From: CAWCUU01 sp963798855
Lineage (GTDB): Bacteria; Gemmatimonadota; Gemmatimonadetes; Longimicrobiales; RSA9
Assembly: GCA_963798855.1 (NCBI GenBank)
Contig: CAWCUU010000002.1
Span: 930,001-994,000, forward strand
DNA length: 64,000 nt
Reading direction: 5' to 3'
Positions 46,656 to 55,019 of this stretch are shown piece after piece. The translations under genes and the position numbers were made by a program. Numbering within the stretch: the stretch's first letter is position 1; each line of letters starts with the position of its first letter. Below the pieces are notes generated by a model. It ran no database searches, was not told where the DNA came from, and was given only the letters and a program-made list of their open reading frames with translations.

Positions 46656-47948
46656 ATGCAGGATCCCTACCTCGTATCGGAACGGTCCCGCGACGGCGCG
46701 GCCGACCTCGGCCTGGCGCTGACGGGCGGCGGTGCGCGCGGTGCGTACCAGGTCGGCGTGCTGAGCTGGATCGCCCGGCACTACCCCGAGCTGCGCGTTC
46801 CCGTGATCACGGGCGTCTCCGCCGGCGCGGTCAACGCGGGGCACCTCGCCTCGCATCACGGCACCTTCGCCGAGTCCGCGCGCGAGCTGGCGGAGCTGTG
46901 GGCGGAGCTCACGGTGGAGCGCGTGTTCAAGATCGGCGCGCCGCGCCTCGGCTGGAGCGTGCTCCGCTGGGGGCTGCGGCTGATGTCCGGCGGGCACATC
47001 GGAGCGCCGCAGGTGCGCTCGTTCCTGGACACCTCGCCGCTGCGCGCGCACCTGAACGAGGTGTACGCCGCCCTGGACGGCGAGCTGACCGGCGTCGAGG
47101 CCAACCTGCGCTCCGGGCGACTGCGCGCCGTCGCGATCACGACCACGAGCTACTCGACAGGGCAGTCGGTGGTGTTCGTGCAGGGCGAAGGTATAGAGGG
47201 GTGGCGGCGGCCGAACCGCCGCTCCGTGCAGACTCGCCTGCGCGTGGACCACATTCTCGCCTCCACCTCGCTGCCGCTGTTCTTCCCGGCCGTCAAGATC
47301 GGACAACAGTGGTACGGCGACGGCGGCATCCGCCAGACCGCGCCGCTCTCGCCCGCGCTGCACCTGGGCGCGCGACGGCTGCTCGCGATCTCGACGCGCT
47401 ACGGCCGCAGCCAGCAGGAAGGCGACCGGCCGAACGTCATGGGCTACCCCCCGCCCGCGCAGGTCGCGGGCCTGCTGATGAACGCGATCTTCCTCGACCT
47501 GATCGACCAGGACGAGCTGCGACTGCAGCGGCTGAACAAGGTGCTGCGCAGGCTGCCGCCCGACGAGCGGGAGGGGCTGCACACGATCCGGCTGCTGGTA
47601 ATGCGACCATCGCGCGACCTCGGCCGGCTTGCCGGGGACTACGAGCCACAGCTGCCCGCAGCGTTCCGCTTCATGACCCGCGGGCTGGGTACGCGGGAGA
47701 CGCGCAGCCCCGACCTGCTGTCGATGCTGATGTTCCAGCCGGACTACCTGCGCTGTCTGCTCGAGCTGGGCGAGCACGACGCGGAGGCGCGCGCCGACGA
47801 GCTTCACGAGTTCCTGACAGAGCCCGGTACGGAGGGGCCTCTGGAAGCGGCCGAGCGGATCGGCGCCGCTGAGCGGCCGGAGGAGGCGCCGGAGCGCGAG
47901 TCGCGGGCCGCACGGGAGGGGACGCCCAGCCCCGACACCGCTCCCTGA
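46656..47948 (+). CDS. Patatin-like phospholipase
   Basis: 430 residues. Oxyanion segment GLALTGGGARGAYQVGVL at about 18-36, nucleophile elbow GVSAG (Ser near residue 53), catalytic Asp in WYGDGGIRQTAP (DGG near 218). Acts on lipid acyl esters in or near the membrane. Its C-terminal 60 residues are highly charged and probably disordered. No signal peptide. Divergent from the aldo/keto reductase gene, 125 bases away. Confidence 0.92.
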   Translation: MQDPYLVSERSRDGAADLGLALTGGGARGAYQVGVLSWIARHYPELRVPVITGVSAGAVNAGHLASHHGTFAESARELAELWAELTVERVFKIGAPRLGWSVLRWGLRLMSGGHIGAPQVRSFLDTSPLRAHLNEVYAALDGELTGVEANLRSGRLRAVAITTTSYSTGQSVVFVQGEGIEGWRRPNRRSVQTRLRVDHILASTSLPLFFPAVKIGQQWYGDGGIRQTAPLSPALHLGARRLLAISTRYGRSQQEGDRPNVMGYPPPAQVAGLLMNAIFLDLIDQDELRLQRLNKVLRRLPPDEREGLHTIRLLVMRPSRDLGRLAGDYEPQLPAAFRFMTRGLGTRETRSPDLLSMLMFQPDYLRCLLELGEHDAEARADELHEFLTEPGTEGPLEAAERIGAAERPEEAPERESRAAREGTPSPDTAP

Positions 47949-47998
47949 TCGCGCGGCCGCGCGGCGGCCGCTCCACCTCGACCTCGACGCCTGCCACG

Positions 47999-49573
47999 AT
48001 GCGCATACGCTCCACCTCCCTGCTGCTCGGCCTCGTCCTGTTCGCGGCGACTACCCCCGGGCAGGCGCAGCAGCGCTTCGACGTCCTGATCCGCGGCGGC
48101 CGCGTCCTCGACGGGAGCGGCTCGCCGTGGCGCTACGCCGACGTCGGCATCCGCGGCGACCGCATCGCGGCGGTCGGCGACCTCTCCGGCGACTCTGCCG
48201 CGAGCGTCATTGATGCGCGCGGCCTCTACATCGCGCCCGGGTTCATCGACGTGCACTCTCACGCCGCGCCGGGCCTCGCGACGCCCGGCCTGAGCGACGC
48301 GAAGCCGCTCATTGCGGAGGGCATCACGACGCTGTTCGGCAACCCCAATGGCGGTGGCCCGGTCGACCTGGCGAAGCAGCGAGAGGCGCTGATGAAGGAC
48401 GGGCTCGGCGTGAACATCGGCTTGCTGATCGGGCAGGGCTCCGTACGCGAAGCGGTCATCGGCCCCGACGATCGGCCACCGACGTCGCAGGAGATGGAGC
48501 GGATGAAGGAACTCGTGCGCGGCGCCATGAAGCAGGGCGCGTTCGGGCTCAGCTCCGGGCTGTTCTACACGCCGGGTGGCTTCGCCGCGACCGAGGAGGT
48601 GATCGAGCTGGCGAAGCAGGTCGCTCCGTTCGGCGGGCTGTACACCAGCCACATCCGTGACGAGTCGGACTACACGGTCGGAGTGGTGGCGGCGGTGGAT
48701 GAGGTGATCCGGGTCGCGCGCGAGGCGAAGATCCCCGGCGTCGTGACGCACATCAAGGTTCTGGGCCCGCACGTCTGGGGGTATTCCGAGCCGATCGTCG
48801 AGCACATCGACCGTGCTCGCGCCGAGGGCGTCGAGATGTGGGCCGACCAGTACCCGTACGCCGCGTCGTCCACGAGCCTCGAGGCGGCGCTCGTCCCCGC
48901 GTGGGCGCGCGACGGCGGCGACAGCGCGATGGTCCGCCGCTTCGACGATCCCGCGCTGAAGGACAGCGTGCGCGCGGGCATGCGCGACGGGCTCGACCGG
49001 CGAGGCGGCGCGGACCGGCTGCAGATCGCGCGTTACAAGCCGGACGCGTCGCTCGAGGGAAAGACGCTGGCGCAGATCGCCGAGTCGCGCGGCGGCGATG
49101 CGATCGAGACCGCGATCGCGCTGCTTCGCAAGGGCGGCGCGAGCGTGGTTTCCTTCAACATGCAGGAGAGCGACATCGCCCGCTTCATGCGCGAGCCGTG
49201 GACGATGACCTGCTCGGACGGCGACCTCGTCCCGTTCGGCGTCGGCGTGCCTCATCCGCGCGCCTATGGCACGTTCCCGCGCAAGATCCGCAAGTACGTC
49301 ATCGAGGACCGGGTGATCGGCCTCGCCGCCGCGATCCACAGCATGACGGGCCTGCCGGCGAGCGTGTTCCGGCTGAAGGACCGCGGTGAGCTGCGCGAGG
49401 GAACCTACGCCGACATCGTCGTATTCGACCTCGCGAAAGTCGACGACCCCGCGACCTTCACCGAGCCGCACCAGCTCGCGAAGGGGATGGTGGACGTGCT
49501 CGTGAACGGGCGATTCGCGATCCGCGACGGAAAGCTCACGGGCGAGAAGGCTGGTGTGGTGCTGCGACGCTGA
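47999..49573 (+). CDS. N-acyl-D-amino-acid deacylase-family amidohydrolase, secreted
   Basis: 524 residues with a signal peptide (MRIRSTSLLLGLVLFAATTPGQAQ). Metal-binding GFIDVHSHAAPG, then HIRDESDYTVG and a THIKVLGPHVWG His; C-terminal KGMVDVLVNGRFAIRDGKLTG is typical of the D-aminoacylase group. Hydrolyses N-acyl amino acids, perhaps from D-amino-acid-containing material, in the periplasm. A short GC-rich inverted repeat lies in the 50 bases before it. Confidence 0.92.
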   Translation: MRIRSTSLLLGLVLFAATTPGQAQQRFDVLIRGGRVLDGSGSPWRYADVGIRGDRIAAVGDLSGDSAASVIDARGLYIAPGFIDVHSHAAPGLATPGLSDAKPLIAEGITTLFGNPNGGGPVDLAKQREALMKDGLGVNIGLLIGQGSVREAVIGPDDRPPTSQEMERMKELVRGAMKQGAFGLSSGLFYTPGGFAATEEVIELAKQVAPFGGLYTSHIRDESDYTVGVVAAVDEVIRVAREAKIPGVVTHIKVLGPHVWGYSEPIVEHIDRARAEGVEMWADQYPYAASSTSLEAALVPAWARDGGDSAMVRRFDDPALKDSVRAGMRDGLDRRGGADRLQIARYKPDASLEGKTLAQIAESRGGDAIETAIALLRKGGASVVSFNMQESDIARFMREPWTMTCSDGDLVPFGVGVPHPRAYGTFPRKIRKYVIEDRVIGLAAAIHSMTGLPASVFRLKDRGELREGTYADIVVFDLAKVDDPATFTEPHQLAKGMVDVLVNGRFAIRDGKLTGEKAGVVLRR

Positions 49574-49613
49574 GGGCACGGGGAGCGCGAGCGCGGGGCG
49601 CACAAGGAGGATC

Positions 49614-50714
49614 ATGGAGAGTCGGCCGGGGACGCTGCGCGAGGACCTCGCTGCGCAGCGCGATTTTCTGCAGGAGCGGGCTCCGACGTACGCGCGCCTG
49701 CTCGAGGCGATCGAGGCGGAGCTGGAGCGCGGGCTGGAGCAGCGTCTGGCGGAAGTGTGGCGCGGCCGCACGTTCGGCGCCTTCTACGAGCGGCCGCTGC
49801 TGCTCCTCGCCGGGCTGCGAGACGACGCACTCCGCGACGGCGAGCCACACCCGCTGTGGCGCGCGGTCGCGGTGCCCGAGCCGGACCCGGCGACGATTCA
49901 GGCGGGCGTCGTTGCCGACGCGCTCGCGCCACAGCGGACCCGACTGTGGCGAACGCTGGCCGAGCGCCACGTTCAGACGAACGAGCCGACGCGCGCGGTG
50001 GCGTGGCTGTGGCCGGCGGCGCTCGCAGCGGACCGCGCCCCCGACAGACCGCTCGCGCTCTTCGACATCGGAGCGAGCGCCGGCCTCAACCTCATCGCCG
50101 ACTCGCTGCCTCCGATCTGGGAGCGCGACGGCGGCACGCCGCTGCGCGTCTCGCCGATACCGCAGGTCGCGTCGCGTGTCGGCTTCGACCTCCGCCCCGT
50201 CGACGCCCTGGACGTCGACGACGCGCGCTGGCTGCGCGCCTGCGTCTGGCCCGGGCAGCAGCGCCGCGAGGCGCGACTGCTCGCCGCGATCGACGCGTTC
50301 CGCGCGGCGCAGACGCGGCCGGACGCGCCGTCGGTCCGCGCCGCCGCCGCCGCCGACATCCCCGGCCTGCTTCCCCGCGGCGACGATGGCCGCCTCGCGC
50401 TCGCGTATCAGACGGTCGTGCGCGATTACGTCGCCGCCGACGAGTGGCAACGCTACCGCGCCGGGATGCTCGCGTGGCTCGCGTCGCGACCGCCGGGCTC
50501 CGCGCTCTGGATCGAGCTCGAGCTGGACGGCGGCGCGCGCCGTGGCGGGGCTCCGCCGTTCGCGATTACCGCGCACCTGCAGGCGTCGGACGGTCCGCGG
50601 CAGGTGGTGCTCGCGCGCTGCGAGCCGCACCCGCAGCGGGTGGTGGTGGAGGAGGTGGGGGTGGGGGAGGTGGTCGGGGTGCTGGGGGTTGGGCACGGCG
50701 AGGGCAAGGGCTAA
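49614..50714 (+). CDS. DUF2332-family protein
   Basis: About 366 residues. Typical DUF2332 content: LREDLAAQRDFLQERAPTYARLLE, LFDIGASAGLNLIADSLPP (a methyltransferase-like nucleotide loop), WLRACVWPGQQRREARLLAAI and LAYQTVVRDYVAADEWQRYRA. Function unknown; the fold suggests a methyltransferase-like domain. Start decided by AAGGAGG at 49604-49610. The end reads VVVEEVGVGEVVGVLGVGHGEG from a very G-rich run (about 50635-50695). Confidence 0.86.
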   Translation: MESRPGTLREDLAAQRDFLQERAPTYARLLEAIEAELERGLEQRLAEVWRGRTFGAFYERPLLLLAGLRDDALRDGEPHPLWRAVAVPEPDPATIQAGVVADALAPQRTRLWRTLAERHVQTNEPTRAVAWLWPAALAADRAPDRPLALFDIGASAGLNLIADSLPPIWERDGGTPLRVSPIPQVASRVGFDLRPVDALDVDDARWLRACVWPGQQRREARLLAAIDAFRAAQTRPDAPSVRAAAAADIPGLLPRGDDGRLALAYQTVVRDYVAADEWQRYRAGMLAWLASRPPGSALWIELELDGGARRGGAPPFAITAHLQASDGPRQVVLARCEPHPQRVVVEEVGVGEVVGVLGVGHGEGKG

Positions 50715-50768
50715 AAAGGCACCAACACGCCATATCGGAGCGTTGCCATGACACCGTCGGGTCGGCGG

Positions 50769-50798
50769 TCGACACGCTGTCCGGCCGCTGCGTAGATT
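50769..50798 (+). promoter_or_regulatory. Possible promoter before the SelW/Rdx-like gene
   Basis: TCGACA at 50769-50774 and TAGATT at 50793-50798 with an 18-base spacer, in an otherwise GC-rich gap. Weak, but placed properly about 80 bases before the ATG. Confidence 0.32.
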
Positions 50799-50875
50799 AT
50801 AGCGATTCACGAAGAGACCGCAGAGGTGCAGGCCGGCCCTGGCCGAAGCTTCGTCTGCAACGAACAGGAACCGCG

Positions 50876-51118
50876 ATGGCTAGGGTTTCGATCCGGTATT
50901 GTCGCTTCTGAGTCTCGGGACTGCACGCCGTCCGGGTGGCGGCGCGGATTCGTCGTCAGCTCGAGACCGAGGTGGACATGATCGGTGGGCACTACGGCGA
51001 GTACAAGGTGCTCGTCGATGATGAGACGGTCGTGGACGGCGGTCCGCTCGTGATCGTCGGCGTCCTGCCGTCGGCAAGCAGGATCGTCGAAGCAGTGCGC
51101 ACGCGCCTGGGATCGTAG
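50876..51118 (+). CDS. SelW/Rdx-family redox protein with in-frame TGA at the CxxU position
   Basis: Read with the TGA at 50909-50911 as one amino acid, this gives 80 residues starting MARVSIRYCRF-U-VSGLHAV. The RYC-R-F-(TGA) places TGA exactly at the second redox position of the CxxC/CxxU site of SelW/Rdx proteins. The rest fits the family: a helix (AVRVAARIRRQLETEV), EYKVLVDDETVVDGG strands, and the final helix VEAVRTRLG. AGGA at 50866-50869 sits six bases before ATG. A short stem CGCC/GGCG with a G-rich loop lies about 15 bases after TGA, and may be a bacterial SECIS. Selenocysteine insertion is likely but a nonsense mutation cannot be excluded. Confidence 0.75.
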
Positions 51119-51279
51119 CAGCTCGGGCGCGAGTGGCACGCGCCCGATGCACTGGAGCGCACGATACCAGCCGGCATTCTCGCGATCGAGGATTGATCAT
51201 GAAGCCGATCCCCAGGAGCTGGTAACCGCGGTCCTCTACGGCGCCTGACAGTGGGTCGCCCTCAACGAGCCGGACTGCC

Positions 51280-51442
51280 ATGACCGAACCGCGAACTGCG
51301 GTGCTCGAGACCGCGCGCATCCGACTCGTGCCGTACGCGCACGCGACCCGATCCGTGGCGGTACGGCTTCGCGATCGTCGATCGCGCAAGCCACACGGTG
51401 GTAGGAAATCTCGTGGCGGCCGGCGCCATGGTGGGTAGCTGA
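51280..51442 (+). pseudogene. Decayed GNAT acetyltransferase
   Basis: The start MTEPRTAVLETARIRLVPYAHA matches the N-terminus of GNAT acetyltransferases. Then, in a second frame (from about 51356), WRYGFAIVDRASHTVVGNL is the middle GNAT beta-strand and loop, ending AGAMVGS and TGA at 51440. Both internal sequence and the C-terminal half (acetyl-CoA site) are gone, so a deletion with frameshift is the simplest reading. Confidence 0.55.
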
Positions 51443-51463
51443 CTGGGGATCCTCCGCGCGGCC

Positions 51464-52720
51464 GTGGTGACCGCATGCTTCGGCTCCGCCGCTTCGTGTG
51501 CGCCTCGGCAGGAGCCCGCGCTGCCGAGGGCGGCCGCCGAAGTGCTCGGCCTGTCGCCGGCGGCGCTCGACCGCATGGACGCGGTGCTCCAGTCGTACGT
51601 CGACTCCGCGAAGGTGAGCGGGATCTACGCGGCGATCGCGTGCCACGGTCGCCTCGGCTACGAGCGGACGTTCGGCTGGATGGACGTGGCGCGCCGCGAG
51701 CCGATGCGCCGTGACGCGATCTTCCACATCTACTCGATGACGAAGCCGGTGGTCGCGGTCGGCGTGCTCCGCCTCGTCGAAGAGGGACGGCTAGGCCTCG
51801 ACGATCCCGTCTCGAAGTACATTGCCGGATTCGCGAACGTGAAGGTCTTCGCCGGCGGGACGGCCGAGGCTCCGGTCCTGGAGGATCCGGGCTCGCCAAT
51901 GACGGTGCGTCAGCTACTGAACCACACCTCCGGCCTGGCGTATGGCCTCACGGATAGCCCGGTGGACACGATCTTCCGAGGCGCGAAGCTCTACGATGCG
52001 GACCGGACGCTCGCGGAGTTCGCCGACAGCCTCACTCGCATTCCGCTCCTCTTCTCCCCGGGTACCGGGTGGAGCTACAGCTCGGGGCTCGATGTGGCGG
52101 GACGCGTGATCGAGGTCGCCTCCGGCGAGCCGCTCGACCGCTTCCTCGACGAGGAGATCTTCCGGCCCCTCGGCATGCGCGACACCGGCTTCCGCGTCCG
52201 GCCGGCCACGCGAGACCGCGTCGCCGCGGTCTACTCGGTCGGCAGTGACGGCACGCTCGAGGCCCTCGCCGGCGGAGGGCTGATGGCGATGTTCGAGCCT
52301 GAGGCACGCTTTCTCTGGGGGAGCGGCGGGCTGCTCTCGACGCCGGACGACTACCTCCGCTTCGCGCAGATGCTGCTGAACGGGGGTGTCCTTGGGGAGA
52401 AACGCATCCTGCGCCGGGAGAGCGTCGAGATGATGACCCACAACGCGCTGCCGGCTACGCTCACGCCGGTGTCCTACCCGGCGTTGAATGACAGCACGTA
52501 CGGCTTCGGCCTCGGCGTGGCCGTGAAGGTCGACACGGCGGGCGCGACGCGGCCGGGGCCGACCGGTATCTTTCGGTGGTCCGGCTACCTGGGAACGTAC
52601 TTCTGGGTCGACCCGGCGAACGACCTGATCGCGATGGTGTGGACGCAGCTCTCGCCGGGGAGCCGGTACCCGCTCGAGGCGCGGTTCCAGGAGCTCGTCT
52701 ACACGGCGCTGGTGCGGTAG
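51464..52720 (+). CDS. Serine hydrolase of the beta-lactamase (class C/EstB) family
   Basis: 418 residues. SxxK active site SMTK near residue 91 (IFHIYSMTKPVVAVG), YSS in place of YxN (GWSYSSGLDVAG) and a conserved tail SGYLGTYFWVDPANDLIAM. Expected to be an esterase or D-aminopeptidase type hydrolase rather than an antibiotic-resistance enzyme. GTG 51464 would give MVTACFGSAASC, a short and poor lipoprotein signal; no better start is found upstream because of TGA at 51440-51442, so the signal peptide may have been damaged by the neighbouring deletion. Confidence 0.9.
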   Translation: MVTACFGSAASCAPRQEPALPRAAAEVLGLSPAALDRMDAVLQSYVDSAKVSGIYAAIACHGRLGYERTFGWMDVARREPMRRDAIFHIYSMTKPVVAVGVLRLVEEGRLGLDDPVSKYIAGFANVKVFAGGTAEAPVLEDPGSPMTVRQLLNHTSGLAYGLTDSPVDTIFRGAKLYDADRTLAEFADSLTRIPLLFSPGTGWSYSSGLDVAGRVIEVASGEPLDRFLDEEIFRPLGMRDTGFRVRPATRDRVAAVYSVGSDGTLEALAGGGLMAMFEPEARFLWGSGGLLSTPDDYLRFAQMLLNGGVLGEKRILRRESVEMMTHNALPATLTPVSYPALNDSTYGFGLGVAVKVDTAGATRPGPTGIFRWSGYLGTYFWVDPANDLIAMVWTQLSPGSRYPLEARFQELVYTALVR

Positions 52721-52770
52721 GCAGTACCGGACGTGTTCCTGTCGTTCACGTTCCGTCAGGGGGGATCACC

Positions 52771-52985
52771 ATGCGCATGATGCTTCGTTGGAGCGTGCCC
52801 AGCCCGAGGCCGCCTACTTCCTTGCCGAGAACGGCGAGCGATCCGGGATGCTCTTCTTCGACATGAAGGAGCCGGCGGACATCCCCCGGATAGCGGAGAT
52901 CCTGTTCCGGGGGGCGGACGCGTCCGTCGAGTTCGTCCCGGTCATGAACCGCGCTGACCTCGAGAAGGCGCTGGGCTCGCTCTGA
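52771..52985 (+). pseudogene. Broken small conserved gene (internal deletion)
   Basis: GGGGGG precedes ATG 52771 (MRMMLRWSV), in a frame that soon goes wrong. In another frame from about 52788, AQPEAAYFLAENGERSGMLF, then FDMKEPADIPRIAEILFRGA and EFVPVMNRADLEKALG match the body of a small (about 95-residue) conserved bacterial protein whose N-terminus starts MRMML. The middle segment is missing, so this is a deletion with frame change. Function of the family unknown. Confidence 0.55.
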
Positions 52986-53220
52986 TGGGGAGGCGGAGGG
53001 TTCTCGTCTCGGTGGCCGCCTCGGCGCCTCGCCTGCCTCGCCTGACGCCGCTACGCTGTCGTGGGTCGTTCACGATGCGGGTGGAGCCGGATACGGCGGC
53101 GAGCGGCGGTGGGGATAGAGGTCGTAGCGCCGATCGCGGCGCCGCGGCGCGGCTCGTGATGGAATGGGGCACGTTCCGCTGGAGCGCGCCGATGCTCGTG
53201 CTGCGGGCCGGAGGCGGGTG

Positions 53221-54252
53221 ATGCGCACCTGCTGGAACCCCTCGGACCGGCCACCGGACGGTGAACCGGAGGCAATCGGGTCGACGAAAACGGTCGACGA
53301 TCTGCAGACAGCGGTGCGGGAGCTCTTCGTCCGGGAGGCGAAGTGCTTCCGGCTGCGGCCGTCGCTGGTGGCGGTCTCGTATGTTGTCAACTGGGGCGGG
53401 TTCGTCAACCACTCGTTCCGTGTCAGCGACGGACTCACCCGCTATCATCTCAAGCTCGCGACGACCGACGACGCGCGCGAGGCGCTACGCCAATGGCAAG
53501 GCCTGGACCGCGTCCTGAGACGGCACCATGCGCCGCCCGTGCTGGAGTGGATCGAGGTGCCGGGCGGCGCCGGGCTCCTTTTTCCTCACGTCGACGGGTC
53601 TATTCCGCGCCTCACCCAGGATGTGCTGCGGGAGGTCATGTCCGCACTCGGCGGGCTCGGCCGCGACGCCGAGCTCACGGCGGCTCTGCCGAAGGCCGAT
53701 GGGCTCGACGCGATCGACGCGTACTTCGAAACGTACCACGATCGTTTCACGGAGGACCTCCGTGCGATCCGCGCGGCGCCGCCGCCGTTCCTGTCCCCAT
53801 CCGATCTCGAAGGTCTGGAGGAGGAAGTCGGCCTTCTCATGGCGCGGGTCCGCTCGGATGAAGCGTTCGCCGAAGCGCTCGAGGCACCCGTTCACGGAGA
53901 CCCGTGGCTCGACAACGTGCTGTGGAAGGACCCCGCCTCGTGGCATATGCTGGACTGGGATGACCTGAGGATCGGCGACCCGGCGATAGACCTCACGATG
54001 CTGATCGGGCCCGATCGCACCGACCTCACGCCTTTGAAGTACCTCGATCAGGTCGCGCCGACGCAGCCTTCCGGGGTGGCGAGGCGGCTCCCGGTGCTGG
54101 GACGGGCGTCACTGCTCGATTGGGTGATCGACCCGCTCGCCGACTGGATCGAGGCGGGCGTCGCACCGAATGTCTTGCGCCGCGTGCGGAAGGAGAAGGA
54201 GCGGGTGCACCGCTCGGCCCGGGAGCTGTATCGCGAGCTCTACGGCTCCTGA
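53221..54252 (+). CDS. Aminoglycoside phosphotransferase/choline kinase-like protein
   Basis: About 343 residues with protein-kinase-like fold. Catalytic loop VHGDPWLDNVLW (H-G-D, later N), metal motif LDWDDLRIGDPAIDLTML, and an N-lobe with YHLKLATTDDAREAL. Such enzymes phosphorylate small molecules (aminoglycosides, choline, sugars, homoserine); the substrate is not predictable, and resistance should not be assumed. ATG 53221 shares one base with a stop, so an upstream longer start is unlikely. Confidence 0.85.
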   Translation: MRTCWNPSDRPPDGEPEAIGSTKTVDDLQTAVRELFVREAKCFRLRPSLVAVSYVVNWGGFVNHSFRVSDGLTRYHLKLATTDDAREALRQWQGLDRVLRRHHAPPVLEWIEVPGGAGLLFPHVDGSIPRLTQDVLREVMSALGGLGRDAELTAALPKADGLDAIDAYFETYHDRFTEDLRAIRAAPPPFLSPSDLEGLEEEVGLLMARVRSDEAFAEALEAPVHGDPWLDNVLWKDPASWHMLDWDDLRIGDPAIDLTMLIGPDRTDLTPLKYLDQVAPTQPSGVARRLPVLGRASLLDWVIDPLADWIEAGVAPNVLRRVRKEKERVHRSARELYRELYGS

Positions 54253-54272
54253 CGGTTGGTCATCGTCGTCGC

Positions 54273-55019
54273 CTACGCCGCGTCCCTTCTCGCCAGCGCC
54301 CACGTCCCCACCGCCATCGCGACGACTCCGCCCCCGAGCCCGAGGATGAGCGCCGCCCTGGGGGCCTGCTCACCGATCGAGCGGATCGGCAGCGCCCACG
54401 GGTAGAAGCGCAGCCGCTCGCTGCCGGCGGCGAACAGGGCGAAGAAGGTGCCGGCGACGCCGACGCCGAGCGGCAGCGCGGTGCTGGCCCAGCGCAGCGC
54501 GACCCAGGACTGGATCGCGAGGATCAGCCACGCGGCGAGATAGATGGTCAGACCGGTTCGCAGCAGGCCTGCAAGATCGGGGATCCCGCCGAAGCCGAGC
54601 TGGGGCTTGAGCGCGTGCAGCGCGATTCCGGAACAGGCGATTCCGGCGACGAGCAGCATGGTCCCGGTCAGCACGGCGAGCAGCGCGACGATCTGCTTCG
54701 CCAGCAGCACGGTCCAGCGCGGCGCCGGCAGCGCGAAGAGGTGCTTCCAGGAGCTCGTCCCATGCTCGAGCGCGCCGAGCAGCGCGGCCTCGAGCGCGAT
54801 CAGCAGCGGCAGCATGAACAGCGCCCAGATCGCGAACGACCCCTGGGCGTACATCGCCCACGCGTCGGTGCCGCTCTTCACCATGTACTGGCCGCGGTCG
54901 AGAAAGTTTAGGAACTGGAAGAGCACGACGATCAGCGGCGCGACGAGCGTCATCCAGAGCGCGAGCGTGCGGCGCAGCTTGAGCGCCTCGGCGGCGAGCG
55001 CGCGGCCGAGCGCCCTCAT
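54273..55019 (-). CDS. ABC-2 type exporter permease
   Basis: 248 residues with about six membrane helices; the opening MRALGRALAAEALKLRRTLALWMTL and the HGTSSWKHLFALPAPRW segment are typical of ABC-2 permeases of the bacitracin/nodulation-type. Works with the ATPase at 55016-55984, whose stop overlaps this ATG (ATGA). Substrate unknown: peptide antibiotic, lipid or similar. Confidence 0.9.
   Translation of the reverse strand: MRALGRALAAEALKLRRTLALWMTLVAPLIVVLFQFLNFLDRGQYMVKSGTDAWAMYAQGSFAIWALFMLPLLIALEAALLGALEHGTSSWKHLFALPAPRWTVLLAKQIVALLAVLTGTMLLVAGIACSGIALHALKPQLGFGGIPDLAGLLRTGLTIYLAAWLILAIQSWVALRWASTALPLGVGVAGTFFALFAAGSERLRFYPWALPIRSIGEQAPRAALILGLGGGVVAMAVGTWALARRDAA

Noticed and set aside
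47804..49771. 655-codon minus-strand frame over the deacylase and patatin genes
   Set aside because: Shadow frame; both plus-strand genes have complete active-site motifs.
52985..53221. A 78-codon frame between the broken small gene and the APH-like gene, with one-base overlaps at both ends
   Set aside because: No recognisable motif, basic/Gly-rich composition typical of out-of-frame GC-rich DNA, and it begins at the stop of a gene that is itself decayed.
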